Source: Paenibacillus sanguinis 2301083 = DSM 16941 (GTDB lineage: Bacteria; Bacillota; Bacilli; Paenibacillales; Paenibacillaceae). From it: DNA of 64,000 nucleotides. The DNA is taken from assembly GCF_000374825.1 (NCBI RefSeq), contig NZ_KB895387.1:62001-126000 (forward strand), given 5' to 3'. Of this stretch, positions 46,697-56,874 are shown piece by piece (the first letter of the stretch is position 1; each line of letters opens with the position of its first letter). The notes beneath the pieces were generated by a model. That model was not told the origin of the DNA. It ran no database searches and saw only the letters and a list, made by a program, of their open reading frames with translations. Position numbers and translations under genes: made by a program.

Positions 46697-47449
46697 TTAC
46701 ACGTGCACCCCGCCACGTTCCAATAGTTCACGCACAGCTACACTGACCATGATAAGTCCCACCACCGGGGGAACAAAAGAGTTGCTGGCTGGAGGCTGCT
46801 TCGCTTTACGAATCTTGGCTCCTGCCGGGGCAATCTTCTCCGTCACGTCCGCACGAGGTTTCACTGGAGTCTCGGTCGAGAAGACGACCTTGACTCCTTT
46901 CTTGATCCCCTGCTCCCGCAGCTTATGCCGGATGACCCGTGCCATGGGGTCCATATGAGTCTTGGAAATGTCCGTCACCTCGAACTTGGTAGGGTCCATC
47001 TTATTGGCCGCACCCATGCTCGACAAGATCGGAATCTTGCGTCTCAGACATTCCTTGATCAGATGAACCTTGTAAATAATTGTGTCGGAAGCATCCAGAA
47101 CATAATCGATATCGTACTTGAACAGTTCCTCGTAAGTCTCCTCCGTATAGAACATGTTCAGGGCGATCGTTTCGCATTCAGGATTGATCAGCTTGATTCG
47201 TTCGCACATCAAATCGGCTTTCTTCTGGCCCACCGTCGTGGTCAATGCATGAATTTGCCGGTTAATGTTCGTAATATCCACAACATCCTTGTCAATCAGG
47301 ATGATGCGGCCGATTCCGGTACGGGCCAAGCCTTCGACGGCCATCGCACCTACGCCGCCGATCCCCAGGACAGCTACCGTGCTCTTCTTCAAAACCTCCA
47401 AGCCCTCAACGCCAATGGCAAGTTCGGTCCGTGAAAATTGATGAAGCAT
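46697..47449 (-). CDS. tcdA: tRNA threonylcarbamoyladenosine dehydratase TcdA (YrvM)
   Basis: E1-like enzyme of 250 residues that cyclises t6A37 to ct6A in ANN-reading tRNAs. The nucleotide-binding GIGGVGAMAVEGLARTGIG is at about 31-49, LIDKDVVDITNINRQ at about 51, and YVLDASDTIIYKVHL at about 114. SSMGAANKMDP is a conserved TcdA motif at about 142. The late GxKIRKAKQPPASNS region is expected in the family. AGGAGG precedes the ATG. It lies 26 bases behind aspS. Confidence 0.94.
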   Translation of the reverse strand: MLHQFSRTELAIGVEGLEVLKKSTVAVLGIGGVGAMAVEGLARTGIGRIILIDKDVVDITNINRQIHALTTTVGQKKADLMCERIKLINPECETIALNMFYTEETYEELFKYDIDYVLDASDTIIYKVHLIKECLRRKIPILSSMGAANKMDPTKFEVTDISKTHMDPMARVIRHKLREQGIKKGVKVVFSTETPVKPRADVTEKIAPAGAKIRKAKQPPASNSFVPPVVGLIMVSVAVRELLERGGVHV

Positions 47450-47475
47450 ATTCTATCGCACCTCCTGAGAAATCG

Positions 47476-49254
47476 TTATTTCGTGGCTTCAGCCGGTATA
47501 GCCGCAAGCTTGATATGCAATTGCTCCAGCTGCCGCGTATCCACCTCGGAAGGAGCGTTCATAAGCAAGTCCGTAGCGCTGGCTGTTTTCGGGAACGCAA
47601 TCGTTTCACGCAGGTTGGAGCGGCCGGTAAGCAGCATCACAAGACGGTCAAAGCCGAAGGCAATCCCCCCGTGCGGCGGCGTGCCGTATTCAAAGGCATC
47701 CAGCAAATAGCCAAATTTATCCTGGGCTTCTTCAGGTGAAAGGCCAATAGCCTTGAACATTTGCTCCTGTACCTCACGTTTGTAAATCCGCATCGAACCG
47801 CCGCCTACTTCGTAGCCGTTCAGTACGAGGTCATAGGCTTGAGCAAGAATTTTCCCCGGATCGGTGTCAAACAACGCCAGATCTTCCTCACGCGGGCGGG
47901 TAAACGGATGATGCTCTGCCACATAACGCTTTTGCTCTTCATCCCAGCCCAGTAGCGGGAAGTCCACCACCCAGGCGAATTTATACACATTGTCATCGAT
48001 CAAGCCAAGCTGACGGCCGATTTTCAGGCGCAAGGCTCCCAGCACATCGGCAACGACCTTTTTGTTATCGGCGGAGAACAACAGCAAGTCGCCTTCTGCC
48101 GCTCCGGTACGTTCCTTGATAGCCGCTATTTCTTCTTCCGTGAAGAACTTCACGATCGGACCGCGGAATTCGCCTTCCTTCACTTGAATCCAGGCCAGTC
48201 CCTTGGCCCCATAACGAGCGGCATAAGGGCCAAGATCATCGATGTCCTTCCGGCTCCATGTACCACAGCCTTTGGCATTAAGCACTTTAACCTCTCCGCC
48301 TTTTTCAACGACAGAAGCAAACACCTTAACTCCGCTTCCGGCAACCAGATCACTGACATTCACCAGTTCCAGGCCAAAACGCAGGTCCGGCTTGTCGGAG
48401 CCGTATTTGCCAATCGCATCAGCGTAGCTCAACCGTTGGAACGGTGTCTCGATCTCAATCCCCTTGGTTTCTTTGAAGAGACGGACAACCAATTTCTCCA
48501 TCATATCCAGCAACTCATCACGTGATAGGAATGAAGTTTCAATGTCAACCTGGGTGAACTCCGGCTGGCGGTCTGCCCGCAAATCCTCATCCCGGAAGCA
48601 ACGAGCGATCTGATAATAACGCTCCACTCCGCTGACCATCAGCAATTGCTTGTACAATTGCGGAGATTGCGGAAGCGCGAAGAATTCTCCCGGATGCACG
48701 CGGCTTGGCACCAAGTAGTCACGCGCTCCTTCCGGCGAGCTCTTCGTCAGAATCGGAGTCTCTACCTCGACAAATCCTTCTTCATCAAGGAAATCACGGA
48801 ACACCTTGGCTGCCTTGGAACGGAGCCGCAACGTTTGTTGCATTTCCGGCCGGCGCAAGTCCAGGTAACGGTATTTCAGACGCAATGATTCATCGACTTC
48901 CACACCGTCTTCAATGAAGAACGGCGGAGTCTTGGCTGCATTCAGCACTTCAATCTCCGTAATTTGTACTTCAATTTGTCCTGTCGGCAAATTCGGGTTC
49001 ACGGTTTCTGCATCCCGTTCAACCACTTTGCCCGTTACAGCCAGCACATACTCGCTCCGTACTTTGTCAGCAACCTGCAGCGCTTCGCCCGAGTACGCCG
49101 GGTTGAAGACGATTTGTACAATACCGCTGCGATCGCGCAAATCGATAAACAATACGCCGCCCAAATCGCGTCTTGTCTGCACCCAGCCGTTTAATGTAAC
49201 CGTTTCTCCGATGTTCGCGGTGCTGAGCACGCCGCATTGATGCGTTCTTTTCAT
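47476..49254 (-). CDS. aspS: Aspartyl-tRNA synthetase
   Basis: Class IIb synthetase of 592 residues. The N-terminal OB-fold anticodon domain (about 1-105) includes [52 protein letters not shown] is class II motif 1, and [22 protein letters not shown] motif 2 at about 217. The bacterial GAD insertion covers about 280-400. Motif 3 is [17 protein letters not shown] at about 528. Whether it also charges tRNA-Asn depends on gatCAB elsewhere. It is 25 bases behind hisS and shares its T-box leader. Confidence 0.97.
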   Translation of the reverse strand: MKRTHQCGVLSTANIGETVTLNGWVQTRRDLGGVLFIDLRDRSGIVQIVFNPAYSGEALQVADKVRSEYVLAVTGKVVERDAETVNPNLPTGQIEVQITEIEVLNAAKTPPFFIEDGVEVDESLRLKYRYLDLRRPEMQQTLRLRSKAAKVFRDFLDEEGFVEVETPILTKSSPEGARDYLVPSRVHPGEFFALPQSPQLYKQLLMVSGVERYYQIARCFRDEDLRADRQPEFTQVDIETSFLSRDELLDMMEKLVVRLFKETKGIEIETPFQRLSYADAIGKYGSDKPDLRFGLELVNVSDLVAGSGVKVFASVVEKGGEVKVLNAKGCGTWSRKDIDDLGPYAARYGAKGLAWIQVKEGEFRGPIVKFFTEEEIAAIKERTGAAEGDLLLFSADNKKVVADVLGALRLKIGRQLGLIDDNVYKFAWVVDFPLLGWDEEQKRYVAEHHPFTRPREEDLALFDTDPGKILAQAYDLVLNGYEVGGGSMRIYKREVQEQMFKAIGLSPEEAQDKFGYLLDAFEYGTPPHGGIAFGFDRLVMLLTGRSNLRETIAFPKTASATDLLMNAPSEVDTRQLEQLHIKLAAIPAEATK

Positions 49255-49279
49255 GTAAATTCTCCTTTATGTGAATAGT

Positions 49280-50524
49280 TTAGTTCAATTCATTAACCAG
49301 GTCAGCCAGCTTCACAGTGCGCTGTTCGCCGCTTTCCATCGACTTAAGGGCAATTTCTCCACGAGCTAATTCATCGTCACCAAGAATCGCTGTATAGCGA
49401 GCTTGCATCCGATCAGCAGATTTCATTTGCGCCTTCATCTTACGTCCCAAGTAATCCCGCTCGGCGGAGATACCCGCTTGCCGCAATCGGAAGAGCCATG
49501 TCGTAATCTCTTTGTCCGCCGCTTCACCCAAAGCGATCAGGTACACATCCAGCGGCTTCGCTTCGCCAAGCGCAATTTCCTGCTTCTCCAGAATGAGGGC
49601 GATCCGCTCCAAGCCAAGCGCCATCCCGATACCTGGCTGATCGGGACCGCCTACCTCAGCCACCAGTCCATTGTAGCGGCCACCACCACCTATCGTATCG
49701 ATAGCACCGATACCCTGGGCTTTGTATTCAAACGCAGTGTGCGTGTAATAGTCCAAGCCGCGCACCAGCCTAGGATTTATGACATAATCCACTTCCATAG
49801 CGCTCAGCAATTCCTGTACTCTGGCAAAATGAGCTGTACACTCCTCGTCCAGACTTTCCAGTATCGAAGGAGCATCCGCGAACTTGTCCTGATCAACCTT
49901 GCAGTCCAGCACCCGCAGCGGATTGCGCTCCATCCGGGCCTGGCAGTCCTTGCACAAGCTGTCCTTCATCGGCAGCAGGAAGGACAAGAGCTTCTCCCGA
50001 TAAGCCGCCCGGCTCTCCGGATTACCAACAGAGTTGATCTCTACCTTCACGCCCTGTAGTCCCAACTCACGGCAATATTGGTAGCCTAACGCCACCACTT
50101 CTGCATCTATCGCGGGATCCGTTGCTCCGAAGGCTTCAACCCCGAACTGATGGAACTGCCGTTGTCGTCCCGCTTGCGGCCGCTCATACCGGAACATAGG
50201 ACCGATATAATACAGCTTGCTCACGTCTGGCTCCCCATACAGCTTATTCTCCACGTAGGAACGAACCACACCCGCAGTTCCTTCAGGACGCAGCGTCATA
50301 CTGCGTTCACCTTTATCCAGGAAGGTATACATTTCCTTCTCGACAATATCCGTCGTTTCTCCTACGCCGCGTTCAAATAGCGAGGTTTGCTCAAAGATCG
50401 GGGTACGAATCTCGCGGTAATTAAACCGGCGGCATAAATCTCTGGCCCTTTCCTCAGCAAACTGCCATTTCTCCACAAAACCCGGGAGTAGATCCTGGGT
50501 ACCCGTCGGTTTTTGAAAAGCCAT
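49280..50524 (-). CDS. hisS: Histidyl-tRNA synthetase
   Basis: Class II synthetase of 414 residues. Class II motif 1 lies in the FNYREIRTPIFEQTSLFERGVGE segment, motif 2 around MFRYERPQAGRQRQFHQFG at about 110, and the histidine-specific motif LVRGLDYYTHTAFEY at about 258. GGGRYNGLVAEVGG and GIGMALGLERI (motif 3) follow, and the C-terminal anticodon domain covers about 320-414. The ATG at 50524 is nine bases after GGAGG; the ATG three codons earlier overlaps the site. It is the first gene of the T-box-controlled hisS-aspS-tcdA unit. Confidence 0.97.
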   Translation of the reverse strand: MAFQKPTGTQDLLPGFVEKWQFAEERARDLCRRFNYREIRTPIFEQTSLFERGVGETTDIVEKEMYTFLDKGERSMTLRPEGTAGVVRSYVENKLYGEPDVSKLYYIGPMFRYERPQAGRQRQFHQFGVEAFGATDPAIDAEVVALGYQYCRELGLQGVKVEINSVGNPESRAAYREKLLSFLLPMKDSLCKDCQARMERNPLRVLDCKVDQDKFADAPSILESLDEECTAHFARVQELLSAMEVDYVINPRLVRGLDYYTHTAFEYKAQGIGAIDTIGGGGRYNGLVAEVGGPDQPGIGMALGLERIALILEKQEIALGEAKPLDVYLIALGEAADKEITTWLFRLRQAGISAERDYLGRKMKAQMKSADRMQARYTAILGDDELARGEIALKSMESGEQRTVKLADLVNELN

Positions 50525-50561
50525 CTCCCTCATCCTCCATCCATTAATCAGCTTAGCAAAA

Positions 50562-50925
50562 TAAAAAAACTCCCGTCCCTGTTTGTTTCAACCAAACAGG
50601 GACGGGAGACCGATTATACGATTCACCCGTGGTGCCACCCACATTCCGAATTTGTCCCTAATCCTAGGGGAAACAAATTCGCTTTAAGCGGTTATCGCCC
50701 GCCTACGCCGCGCGTCTACTCTAATTGCTTATTTCGCCGCCGGTTCTCAGGGAGGTCCTTCGTTCAATCATCACCGGAATCCTTCCAGCCTGCCTTATGC
50801 CTGCAGCTTGCATCGTGTCGTTGCTTATGCAGCTATCTGCCAAGGTCTGGGATTCCTCTCTGTGGATGTGGGGTTGAATTACTTTGTCCCGTCATCGAAT
50901 CATCTTATTACTGTTACATGAACTG
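50562..50925 (-). ncRNA. T-box riboswitch leader of hisS-aspS
   Basis: The minus strand carries GTGGGTGGCACCACGGG (50626-50642), the T-box core, followed by a strong terminator: a perfect stem ACTCCCGTCCCTGTTTG/AAACAGGGACGGGAG (50569-50607) and a T run. The AGAGAGG start of stem I lies near 50858. The leader's conserved elements are clear but I could not assign the specifier codon (His or Asp). Confidence 0.92.
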
Positions 50926-50935
50926 TTATTTTATG

Positions 50936-50964
50936 ATTGTATGAAACCACCGCGTTAAAGTCAA
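50936..50964 (-). promoter_or_regulatory. Sigma-A promoter of hisS-aspS
   Basis: TTGACT (50964-50959), 17 bases, TACAAT (50941-50936), directly upstream of the T-box leader. Confidence 0.82.
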
Positions 50965-51006
50965 GCCTATAGTATGACGAAATATGGCGAAAACACCCCC
51001 TTACAG

Positions 51007-51044
51007 AAAAAAGACCTCACACCAACGGGGTGTAGGTCCAAAAA
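51007..51044 (-). terminator. Terminator of the 51.1 kb hypothetical gene
   Basis: GACCTCACACC (51013-51023) with GGTGTAGGTC (51029-51038), one bulge, A and T runs on both sides; it lies about 85 bases after that gene on the minus strand and just before the hisS promoter. Confidence 0.75.
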
Positions 51045-51123
51045 ATACTATTTTAAAAGGGGGTCATGCTGTTATTATATACAGGCAATGTTAAAGGATC
51101 ATGAATCTAATATTACAGTTATA

Positions 51124-51582
51124 TTACAGGTCAGATATATAAGCTCCCTGCTCACGCAGCTTTGTCACGATCTCCTCGTACTCATATTCCTTGACCTTGG
51201 CACTCAGCACATATTTTAAATCATCGGGATCCACATCTCCATGAGGTTCCTCTGCTTCCCGGTTGTCCCTGTCCGAGAGTTCTTCATTCTCCGTTTCATG
51301 TACGGTTAAGCCCGCCACAGCCAAACCGGGTAATGCACCTTGTCCATCGCGGATGGTTCCCGGAAGTGCAACAGCACCCTGATTGCCAATATTTGCGCCC
51401 GTAGCCCCGGAAGCTCCTCCCGTGTTCACTGGAAGAAAAGGAAAGCGAATTCTGTCGCGCTCGGTCAGACCGTCCTCGATATGCCCCGTCTCCACCTGCT
51501 CAACCTCATAGGGGAGCAAGCTTAAACGCGCACCTTCCACCTTATCTTCTGTACTGAAATATGCCTGAATATGCCTCGTCAT
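51124..51582 (-). CDS. Hypothetical protein, Gly-rich middle and acidic end
   Basis: 152-residue protein I do not recognise. The N-terminus MTRHIQAYFSTEDKVEGARLSLLPYEVEQVE has the look of a small alpha/beta stress-protein or ferredoxin-like domain. The middle is Gly/Ala-rich (GGASGATGANIGNQGAV, about 66-82), and the C-terminal third is acidic, ending with a predicted helix EYEYEEIVTKLREQGAYI, similar in style to YflT-like stress proteins. The ATG at 51582 has AAAGGAG at eight bases; the frame runs ten codons further upstream. It has no membrane segment. It stands alone between hisS and the dtd cluster. Confidence 0.75.
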   Translation of the reverse strand: MTRHIQAYFSTEDKVEGARLSLLPYEVEQVETGHIEDGLTERDRIRFPFLPVNTGGASGATGANIGNQGAVALPGTIRDGQGALPGLAVAGLTVHETENEELSDRDNREAEEPHGDVDPDDLKYVLSAKVKEYEYEEIVTKLREQGAYISDL

Positions 51583-51681
51583 ACCAATCACTCCTTTATA
51601 TTTGAGATTCATCGCTAAAGAAACCCTAGGTCTCTTAAATTGTTATTACCCTAAAAATGAGGTGAACAATAAAGGGCCTAT

Positions 51682-51725
51682 GGCCGATATGGGCTTACAC
51701 TCGCTGTTTCAGCTCCATATCGGCC
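51682..51725. repeat. Perfect inverted repeat downstream of the 55-codon gene
   Basis: GGCCGATATGG(G)CT at 51682-51695 and AGCTCCATATCGGCC at 51711-51725, with a 15-base loop. No clear T run follows; it might end the relA-dtd transcript on the minus strand. Confidence 0.6.
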
Positions 51726-51825
51726 TTCCGGCAATCACCACGCTTGTAAACGATGAAGTTTATGTCAGATTGAAGATAATTTTTATGTTTCAGTCCAAAA
51801 TAAAGAGCCCCTACGCACCGAGGCA

Positions 51826-51993
51826 TTAGCTTCCCGGACGTGGAAGCCACTCCGTGGAAGGCTTTACCTCACGCGGGACCATCTCGAATTGTTCCGGAGC
51901 AGCCAGGCGGGCCAGGCTCCGTGCTTCGGTCAAACCTCCTGCAGGAACAAGCGGAATAACCTGCCAATCTTGGGACTTGGCGGATTGGTGCAT
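51826..51993 (-). CDS. Small 55-residue hypothetical protein after dtd
   Basis: ATG at 51993 is eight bases behind AAGGAG and opens a frame of 55 codons to a TAA at 51826. The residues read like a real soluble protein: DWQVIPLVPAGGLTEARSLAR and PEQFEMVPREVKPSTEWLP. I do not recognise the family. A stop lies upstream of the ATG in frame, so the start is firm. A second, 37-codon frame (51930-52043) overlaps it but has no proper ribosome site. It follows the dtd terminator by about 110 bases and has the inverted repeat at 51682 behind it. Confidence 0.5.
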   Translation of the reverse strand: MHQSAKSQDWQVIPLVPAGGLTEARSLARLAAPEQFEMVPREVKPSTEWLPRPGS

Positions 51994-52104
51994 AGCTCCA
52001 GCTCCTTCGCAGCTTCTTCTGGATTTTTCTTCGCCTTAAGCATGCCCCCAAAGAGGCTTGGTTATTCGTCTCGGAAAACTTCCCATGCTTGCCCAATACA
52101 AAAA

Positions 52105-52136
52105 AGCATGCTGCACCATGAAAGATGCGACATGCT
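52105..52136 (-). terminator. Terminator of dtd
   Basis: AGCATG...CATGCT outer stem (52105-52110 and 52131-52136) with inner TGC/ATG pairing, then six T on the minus strand. Confidence 0.72.
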
Positions 52137-52157
52137 ATCTTCTATTCTTGCTTCTGC

Positions 52158-52616
52158 TCATACCAGCAAAGTGGATGAAGGGCTGTCTATAATCAGTGTT
52201 ACTGGCCCCCAATTTGTCAGCTCTACATCCATTTCGGCACCGAATATCCCCGTTTCTACGGTTAAGCCCTTATCTCGAAGCAGATCGTTAAACCGTTCGT
52301 ACAGCGGCTCAGCAAGCTCCGGACGGGCAGCAGCCATGAAGTTAGGCCTTCTTCCCTTACGGCTATCGGCGTACAAAGTAAACTGCGATACAGACAAGAT
52401 AGCCCCACCGATCTCAGTCACACCGAAATTAAGCTTGCCACTCTCATCCTCAAAAATCCTTAAGCTAGCCACCTTATCGGCTAAATAAGCGGCGTCCTGT
52501 TCCGTATCCTCATGAGTAATGCCAACAAGCAACATCAGTCCTTTGCCAATCGAGCCCACAGTTTGCCCCGAAACGTTCACCCGGGCCTCCCGGCAACGCT
52601 GCACAATTACTCTCAT
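52158..52616 (-). CDS. dtd: D-aminoacyl-tRNA deacylase
   Basis: 152-residue proofreading enzyme that frees tRNA from D-amino acids (and glycine from tRNA-Ala). The signature [19 protein letters not shown] is at about 75-93 and the NWGPVT cross-subunit Gly-cisPro motif at about 135. The N-terminus [13 protein letters not shown] is typical. The ribosome site (CAGGAACG) is weak and it sits 25 bases behind relA, as in most Bacillales, so translation may be partly coupled. Confidence 0.96.
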   Translation of the reverse strand: MRVIVQRCREARVNVSGQTVGSIGKGLMLLVGITHEDTEQDAAYLADKVASLRIFEDESGKLNFGVTEIGGAILSVSQFTLYADSRKGRRPNFMAAARPELAEPLYERFNDLLRDKGLTVETGIFGAEMDVELTNWGPVTLIIDSPSSTLLV

Positions 52617-52641
52617 CGTTCCTGAATCCTTTCCGCGTACC

Positions 52642-54819
52642 TTATTGCATAATCCGGTGCACTGTGTACACGTCCTTCACCCGCTTGATCTTCTCCACGA
52701 CGGATTGCAAATGATCTGTATTGCGGATCAGGATCGTCATATGCACCAACGCCATTTTATTTTTGTCCAGTCGACCGGAAACGGCTGAAATATTGGTCTT
52801 GCTCTCCGCTACAGCTTGCAGCACCTCATTCAAAAAGTTGCGGCGTTCATGACCGGTGATCTCGATATCCACACTGTAATTCGCCTCAATCGCATTCTCC
52901 CATTCCACATCTATAATCCGTGCGGCTTCCTCGCCATCATGGATTCCCGGAATGTTCGTACAGTCACTGCGATGGACCGATACCCCGCGCCCCCGAGTAA
53001 TGTAGCCAACGATCTCATCCCCTGGAACCGGGTTGCAGCATCTAGCAAAACGCACAAGCAGATTATCGATTCCCTTCACCACAACGCCATTAGTTGGGCG
53101 CCGCCGTGCCTCCTGCTGGCTCTTGACCTCCTTCACCTCTGAAGTAAGCTCAATATGCCCTGCTGCTTCCTCCTGCTCCTTACGCAGCTTCTCTGTCAGC
53201 TTGGTGACGATCTGAGCAGCCGTAATACCACCGAAACCAATCGCAGACAACATATCATCCACATCGTTAAAAGTGAACTTCTTGGCTGCGTCCAGCAGCT
53301 TATCCTCTGACATCCATTGCGAAGGCTCAATGCCGGCTCGCTTCAATTCCCGTTCTATCGCTTCGCGGCCCTTCTCGACGTTCTCCTCGCGCTTCTCCTT
53401 CTTGAACCATTGCTTGATTTTGCTGCGGGCATGCGAAGACTGGGCTATCTTCAGCCAGTCTTGACTCGGTCCATAAGAATGCTTGGAAGTGAGAATCTCC
53501 ACGATGTCCCCGGTTTTGAGCCGATGATCCAGCGGCACGATTCGGCCGTTGACCTTGGCCCCAATCGTACGGTTACCTACCTCAGTATGGATACGATAGG
53601 CAAAGTCCAGGGGTACGGAGCCAGCAGGCAGCTCAATGACCTCACCAGAAGGAGTAAATACAAACACGAGATCGGAGAAGAAATCCATCTTGAGCGATTC
53701 CACAAACTCCGATGCATCCTTCGCCTCATGCTGCAGCTCCAAAATTTCGTTAAAAAACGTAATTTTGTTCTCCAGTCCACCGGTATCGGTCCCTTCCTTG
53801 TAGGCCCAGTGCGCGGCAATCCCGTATTCCGCCGTACGGTGCATCTCCCAGGTACGAATTTGCACTTCGGTTGGTTCCCCGTTCGGGCCGACCACCGTCG
53901 TATGAAGCGACTGATACATATTCGCCTTTGGCATCGCGATATAATCCTTGAAACGCCCCGGCATCGGTTTCCATAGGGTATGGATGATTCCCAGGGTCGC
54001 ATAACAATCCTTGATATTGTCGACGATAATTCGAATGGCCAGCAGGTCATAAATCTCGTTGAACTGTTTGTTCTTCATCGTCATTTTCCGAAAGACGCTG
54101 TAAATATGCTTCGGACGACCGGATAAATCGGCTTGAACTCCCATTTCATCAAGCTTTTCCGCGATCCGATCGATAACATTCTTGATGTATTCTTCACGCT
54201 CTGCGCGCTTCTTGCGCATCAGATTGGCAATCCGGTAATATTGCTGTGGGTTCAAATATCTGAGAGCAATATCTTCCATTTCCCACCGAATCGCAGATAT
54301 CCCGAGCCGATTGGCAATCGGGCAAAAAATCTCCAGGGTTTCGTAGGCAATCCGACGCTGGCTTTCTTCCGATTGGTACTTGAGTGTCCGCATATTGTGC
54401 AAACGGTCCGCCAGCTTAATGACGATAACCCGAATATCCTGAGCCATGGCAATAAACATCTTGCGGTAGTTCTCGTTTTGCTGTTCCTCCTTGGACCGGA
54501 ATTTAATCCGTTCCAGCTTGGTCAGCCCATCCACCAGTAAAGCACAATCGCCGCCGAACCGCTCCTGTATCTCCTTTAAGGACACCGTAGTGTCTTCGAC
54601 CACGTCATGAAGCAAAGCGGCAATGACTGACAGCACATCCATCTGCATGCCCACCACAATGTCTGCAACGGCCAGAGGATGAAGAATATAAGCTTCTCCG
54701 GATTTGCGGAGTTGTCCGTGATGGGCTTGATCCGCAAACTCGTACGCTTCCCGAATGCGCCCCAGGTCCGGTTCCTTTATGTAGGCAGATGCCTTTTCGA
54801 GTAATTGCTCAATGCCCAT
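52642..54819 (-). CDS. relA: Bifunctional (p)ppGpp synthetase/hydrolase
   Basis: Long RSH protein of 725 residues that makes and degrades (p)ppGpp in amino-acid starvation. The HD hydrolase domain (about 30-185) contains [16 protein letters not shown] and [10 protein letters not shown]. The synthetase domain (about 215-375) holds [20 protein letters not shown] and the [24 protein letters not shown] segment. TGS is at about 390-455 ([25 protein letters not shown]), then a helical region, and the C-terminal ACT domain (about 650-725) closes with [31 protein letters not shown] at 54819 gives the usual length; the frame runs 20 codons further upstream. Confidence 0.97.
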   Translation of the reverse strand: MGIEQLLEKASAYIKEPDLGRIREAYEFADQAHHGQLRKSGEAYILHPLAVADIVVGMQMDVLSVIAALLHDVVEDTTVSLKEIQERFGGDCALLVDGLTKLERIKFRSKEEQQNENYRKMFIAMAQDIRVIVIKLADRLHNMRTLKYQSEESQRRIAYETLEIFCPIANRLGISAIRWEMEDIALRYLNPQQYYRIANLMRKKRAEREEYIKNVIDRIAEKLDEMGVQADLSGRPKHIYSVFRKMTMKNKQFNEIYDLLAIRIIVDNIKDCYATLGIIHTLWKPMPGRFKDYIAMPKANMYQSLHTTVVGPNGEPTEVQIRTWEMHRTAEYGIAAHWAYKEGTDTGGLENKITFFNEILELQHEAKDASEFVESLKMDFFSDLVFVFTPSGEVIELPAGSVPLDFAYRIHTEVGNRTIGAKVNGRIVPLDHRLKTGDIVEILTSKHSYGPSQDWLKIAQSSHARSKIKQWFKKEKREENVEKGREAIERELKRAGIEPSQWMSEDKLLDAAKKFTFNDVDDMLSAIGFGGITAAQIVTKLTEKLRKEQEEAAGHIELTSEVKEVKSQQEARRRPTNGVVVKGIDNLLVRFARCCNPVPGDEIVGYITRGRGVSVHRSDCTNIPGIHDGEEAARIIDVEWENAIEANYSVDIEITGHERRNFLNEVLQAVAESKTNISAVSGRLDKNKMALVHMTILIRNTDHLQSVVEKIKRVKDVYTVHRIMQ

Positions 54820-55080
54820 GGTGATCCTGTTGATTCCTTTCATATGAAAATATTCTTGAAAAAACGCACAGAAGAGCATAAATCGCCTTATTTTGATTTT
54901 CTATAATTATGACTCTTGCACCCTCTCCCGTCAACTCTTGGGTTGCCTCTTCGGCGTGGACAACTTTTTCCGAATGAAAGCTATATATCATTGTTCATGA
55001 ATTTTCTGTTGAAAAATGGCGACAATGTCATTAATCTAGTAAGGATAGTTATCTTGATCGTTATATTCAGAGGAGTGAAC

Positions 55081-56373
55081 GTGTTGCAACGTGAAATTCA
55101 AGTTAATGAAAAGGTCCCTGTCGGACCGGGTACGCTCTTAAGCCTGCAGCATCTCTTTGCAATGTTCGGCAGTACCGTATTGGTTCCAAATATTTTTGGT
55201 GTCGATCCTGGCATGATATTGCTGATGAACGGAATCGGTACCCTGCTTTACATCTTCATCTGCAAAGGCAAAATTCCGGCCTATCTCGGCTCCAGCTTTG
55301 CCTTCATTTCGCCTGTAAGTATGGTGATTGCCAACAATCCGGAGGGCGGATATGCGATGGCGCTTGGCGCCTTCATCATTACTGGCCTTATCTTCCTGCT
55401 CGTCGCTTTGTTTATCAAATATGCCGGTACAACCTGGATCGATGTTGTCTTCCCTCCGGCAGCTATGGGGGCTATCGTTGCTTTGATCGGCCTGGAGCTT
55501 ATACCGGTGGCCGCCGATATGGCGGGTTGGATCAACAGCAATCCCGGTGAAGCCTGGTCTCCCGATCCCAAGCATATTACCCTTTCGCTCGTAACGCTTG
55601 GGGTTACGATGTTCGGTGCTGTTCTGTTCCGGGGTTTCCCCAAAATTATTCATATCCTGATCGGGATTGTGGTTGGTTATGTGTTAGCTTATTTTGTGAA
55701 AGAGGTTGATACCGGTGCCATTGCCGCCGCCAAATGGTTTACACTGCCGACAGTCACAACTCCGCAGTGGAATCTGTCTGCCATCATTACGATTATCCCT
55801 GTGGCGCTGGTGGTTATCGTCGAGCATATCGGCCATCTCCTTGTCACCAGCAACATCGTTGGCAAAGATCTGTCCAAGGATCCAGGCCTGCATCGTTCAC
55901 TGATGGGGAACGGGATTTCCACCATTCTGTCCGGCTTTGTCGGCTCGACGCCTAATACTACCTACGGAGAAAATATCGGCGTAATGGCATTGACCCGTGT
56001 ATATTCGATCTTTGTTATCGGAGGAGCGGCCATCTTCGCCATCCTGCTTTCCTTCTCCGGCAAGTTTTCAGCCATCATCGCTGTAATTCCGCCTCCTGTC
56101 ATGGGTGGTGTGTCGCTCTTGCTCTTTGGCGTCATCGCCGCATCCGGCTTGCGTATCTTCGTAGAGCAAAAGGTTGACTTCTCCAAGCCAACCAACATGC
56201 TGCTGTCCACCATCGTTCTGGTCATTGGTTTGAGTGGAACGAAATTGACCATGGGCGATGTTGAACTCAAGGGTATGGCGCTGGCGACCATCGTAGGTAT
56301 TGTGATGAGCCTGCTGTTCAAGCTGATTCAGGTACTTGGGCTCAACAATGACAAGGATGAAGCTGCTCATTAA
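55081..56373 (+). CDS. pyrP: Uracil permease (NCS2 family, PyrP/UraA type)
   Basis: Proton-linked uracil importer of about 430 residues with 14 membrane segments. LLSLQHLFAMFGSTVLVPNIFG (about 22), KIPAYLGSSFAFISPV (about 62), the signature EHIGHLLVTSNIVGKDLSKDPGLHRSLMGNG and NTTYGENIGVMALTRVYS are the nucleobase-permease motifs. MGGVSLLLFGVIAASGLRIF follows. GAGGAG precedes a GTG at 55081; the TTG one codon on is also possible. It is divergent from relA and followed by a strong terminator. I saw no PyrR site in the short leader. Confidence 0.94.
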   Translation: MLQREIQVNEKVPVGPGTLLSLQHLFAMFGSTVLVPNIFGVDPGMILLMNGIGTLLYIFICKGKIPAYLGSSFAFISPVSMVIANNPEGGYAMALGAFIITGLIFLLVALFIKYAGTTWIDVVFPPAAMGAIVALIGLELIPVAADMAGWINSNPGEAWSPDPKHITLSLVTLGVTMFGAVLFRGFPKIIHILIGIVVGYVLAYFVKEVDTGAIAAAKWFTLPTVTTPQWNLSAIITIIPVALVVIVEHIGHLLVTSNIVGKDLSKDPGLHRSLMGNGISTILSGFVGSTPNTTYGENIGVMALTRVYSIFVIGGAAIFAILLSFSGKFSAIIAVIPPPVMGGVSLLLFGVIAASGLRIFVEQKVDFSKPTNMLLSTIVLVIGLSGTKLTMGDVELKGMALATIVGIVMSLLFKLIQVLGLNNDKDEAAH

Positions 56374-56440
56374 AAGCTTTGCGAACAAGCTCTCGACTCT
56401 AAGGTAACCTGTTCGCCAACGCCAGTGACTCGTGTAATAA

Positions 56441-56505
56441 AAAGGGTACTGTCCCAAAGCCCGTTGCTTTGAGTCAGCACCCTTTCTCTTTCTTTTTCTT
56501 TTTAC
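56441..56505 (+). terminator. Terminator of pyrP
   Basis: AAAGGGT (56441-56447) pairs with ACCCTTT (56479-56485), with inner CTG/CAG and CAAAGC/GCTTTG pairs, then CTCTTTCTTTTTCTTTTT. Confidence 0.9.
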
Positions 56506-56715
56506 ATTCAAACAGCTTATCACTGTAGGCAGGATGAAGCTATAGTTATAGCTGGGAATGTGCAGTAAGTACAGCTTCCATTTCTCTAATTAACAGGAAA
56601 TAATCCCGCTAATGTCTCGAAAATCCACATATTTGGATATTTAGAGGGAAATTGTCATGTTAAATATTAGGTTTAGGTTGTAAAACTCAAAAATCGACAG
56701 ATTTATTATGGAGTT

Positions 56716-56764
56716 TTCCAGCTAATCTGTATCAACAATCAGGTTATCATAAGATTAGCTGGAA
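56716..56764. repeat. Perfect 13-base inverted repeat
   Basis: TTCCAGCTAATCT (56716-56728) and AGATTAGCTGGAA (56752-56764) with a 23-base loop, then TTTTCCAACTAA as a half-copy. Confidence 0.6.
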
Positions 56765-56874
56765 CTTTTCCAACTAAATTAAAGCAAAGTCACCCATCGC
56801 ACATAGTGAGGAACAGACACCATAAAAGATGGCCCTTTCCTGGGCATACCCTCACATATGATCTGCTCCCCAGC

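Larger units (their letters stand above)
56374..56874. other. 500-base gap after pyrP: terminator and an inverted repeat
   Basis: No gene. It holds the pyrP terminator (56441-56505) and a perfect inverted repeat TTCCAGCTAATCT (56716-56728) / AGATTAGCTGGAA (56752-56764), followed by a partial third copy of the TTTTCCAACTAA pattern, which looks like an intergenic repeat family. I saw nothing else. Confidence 0.55.
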
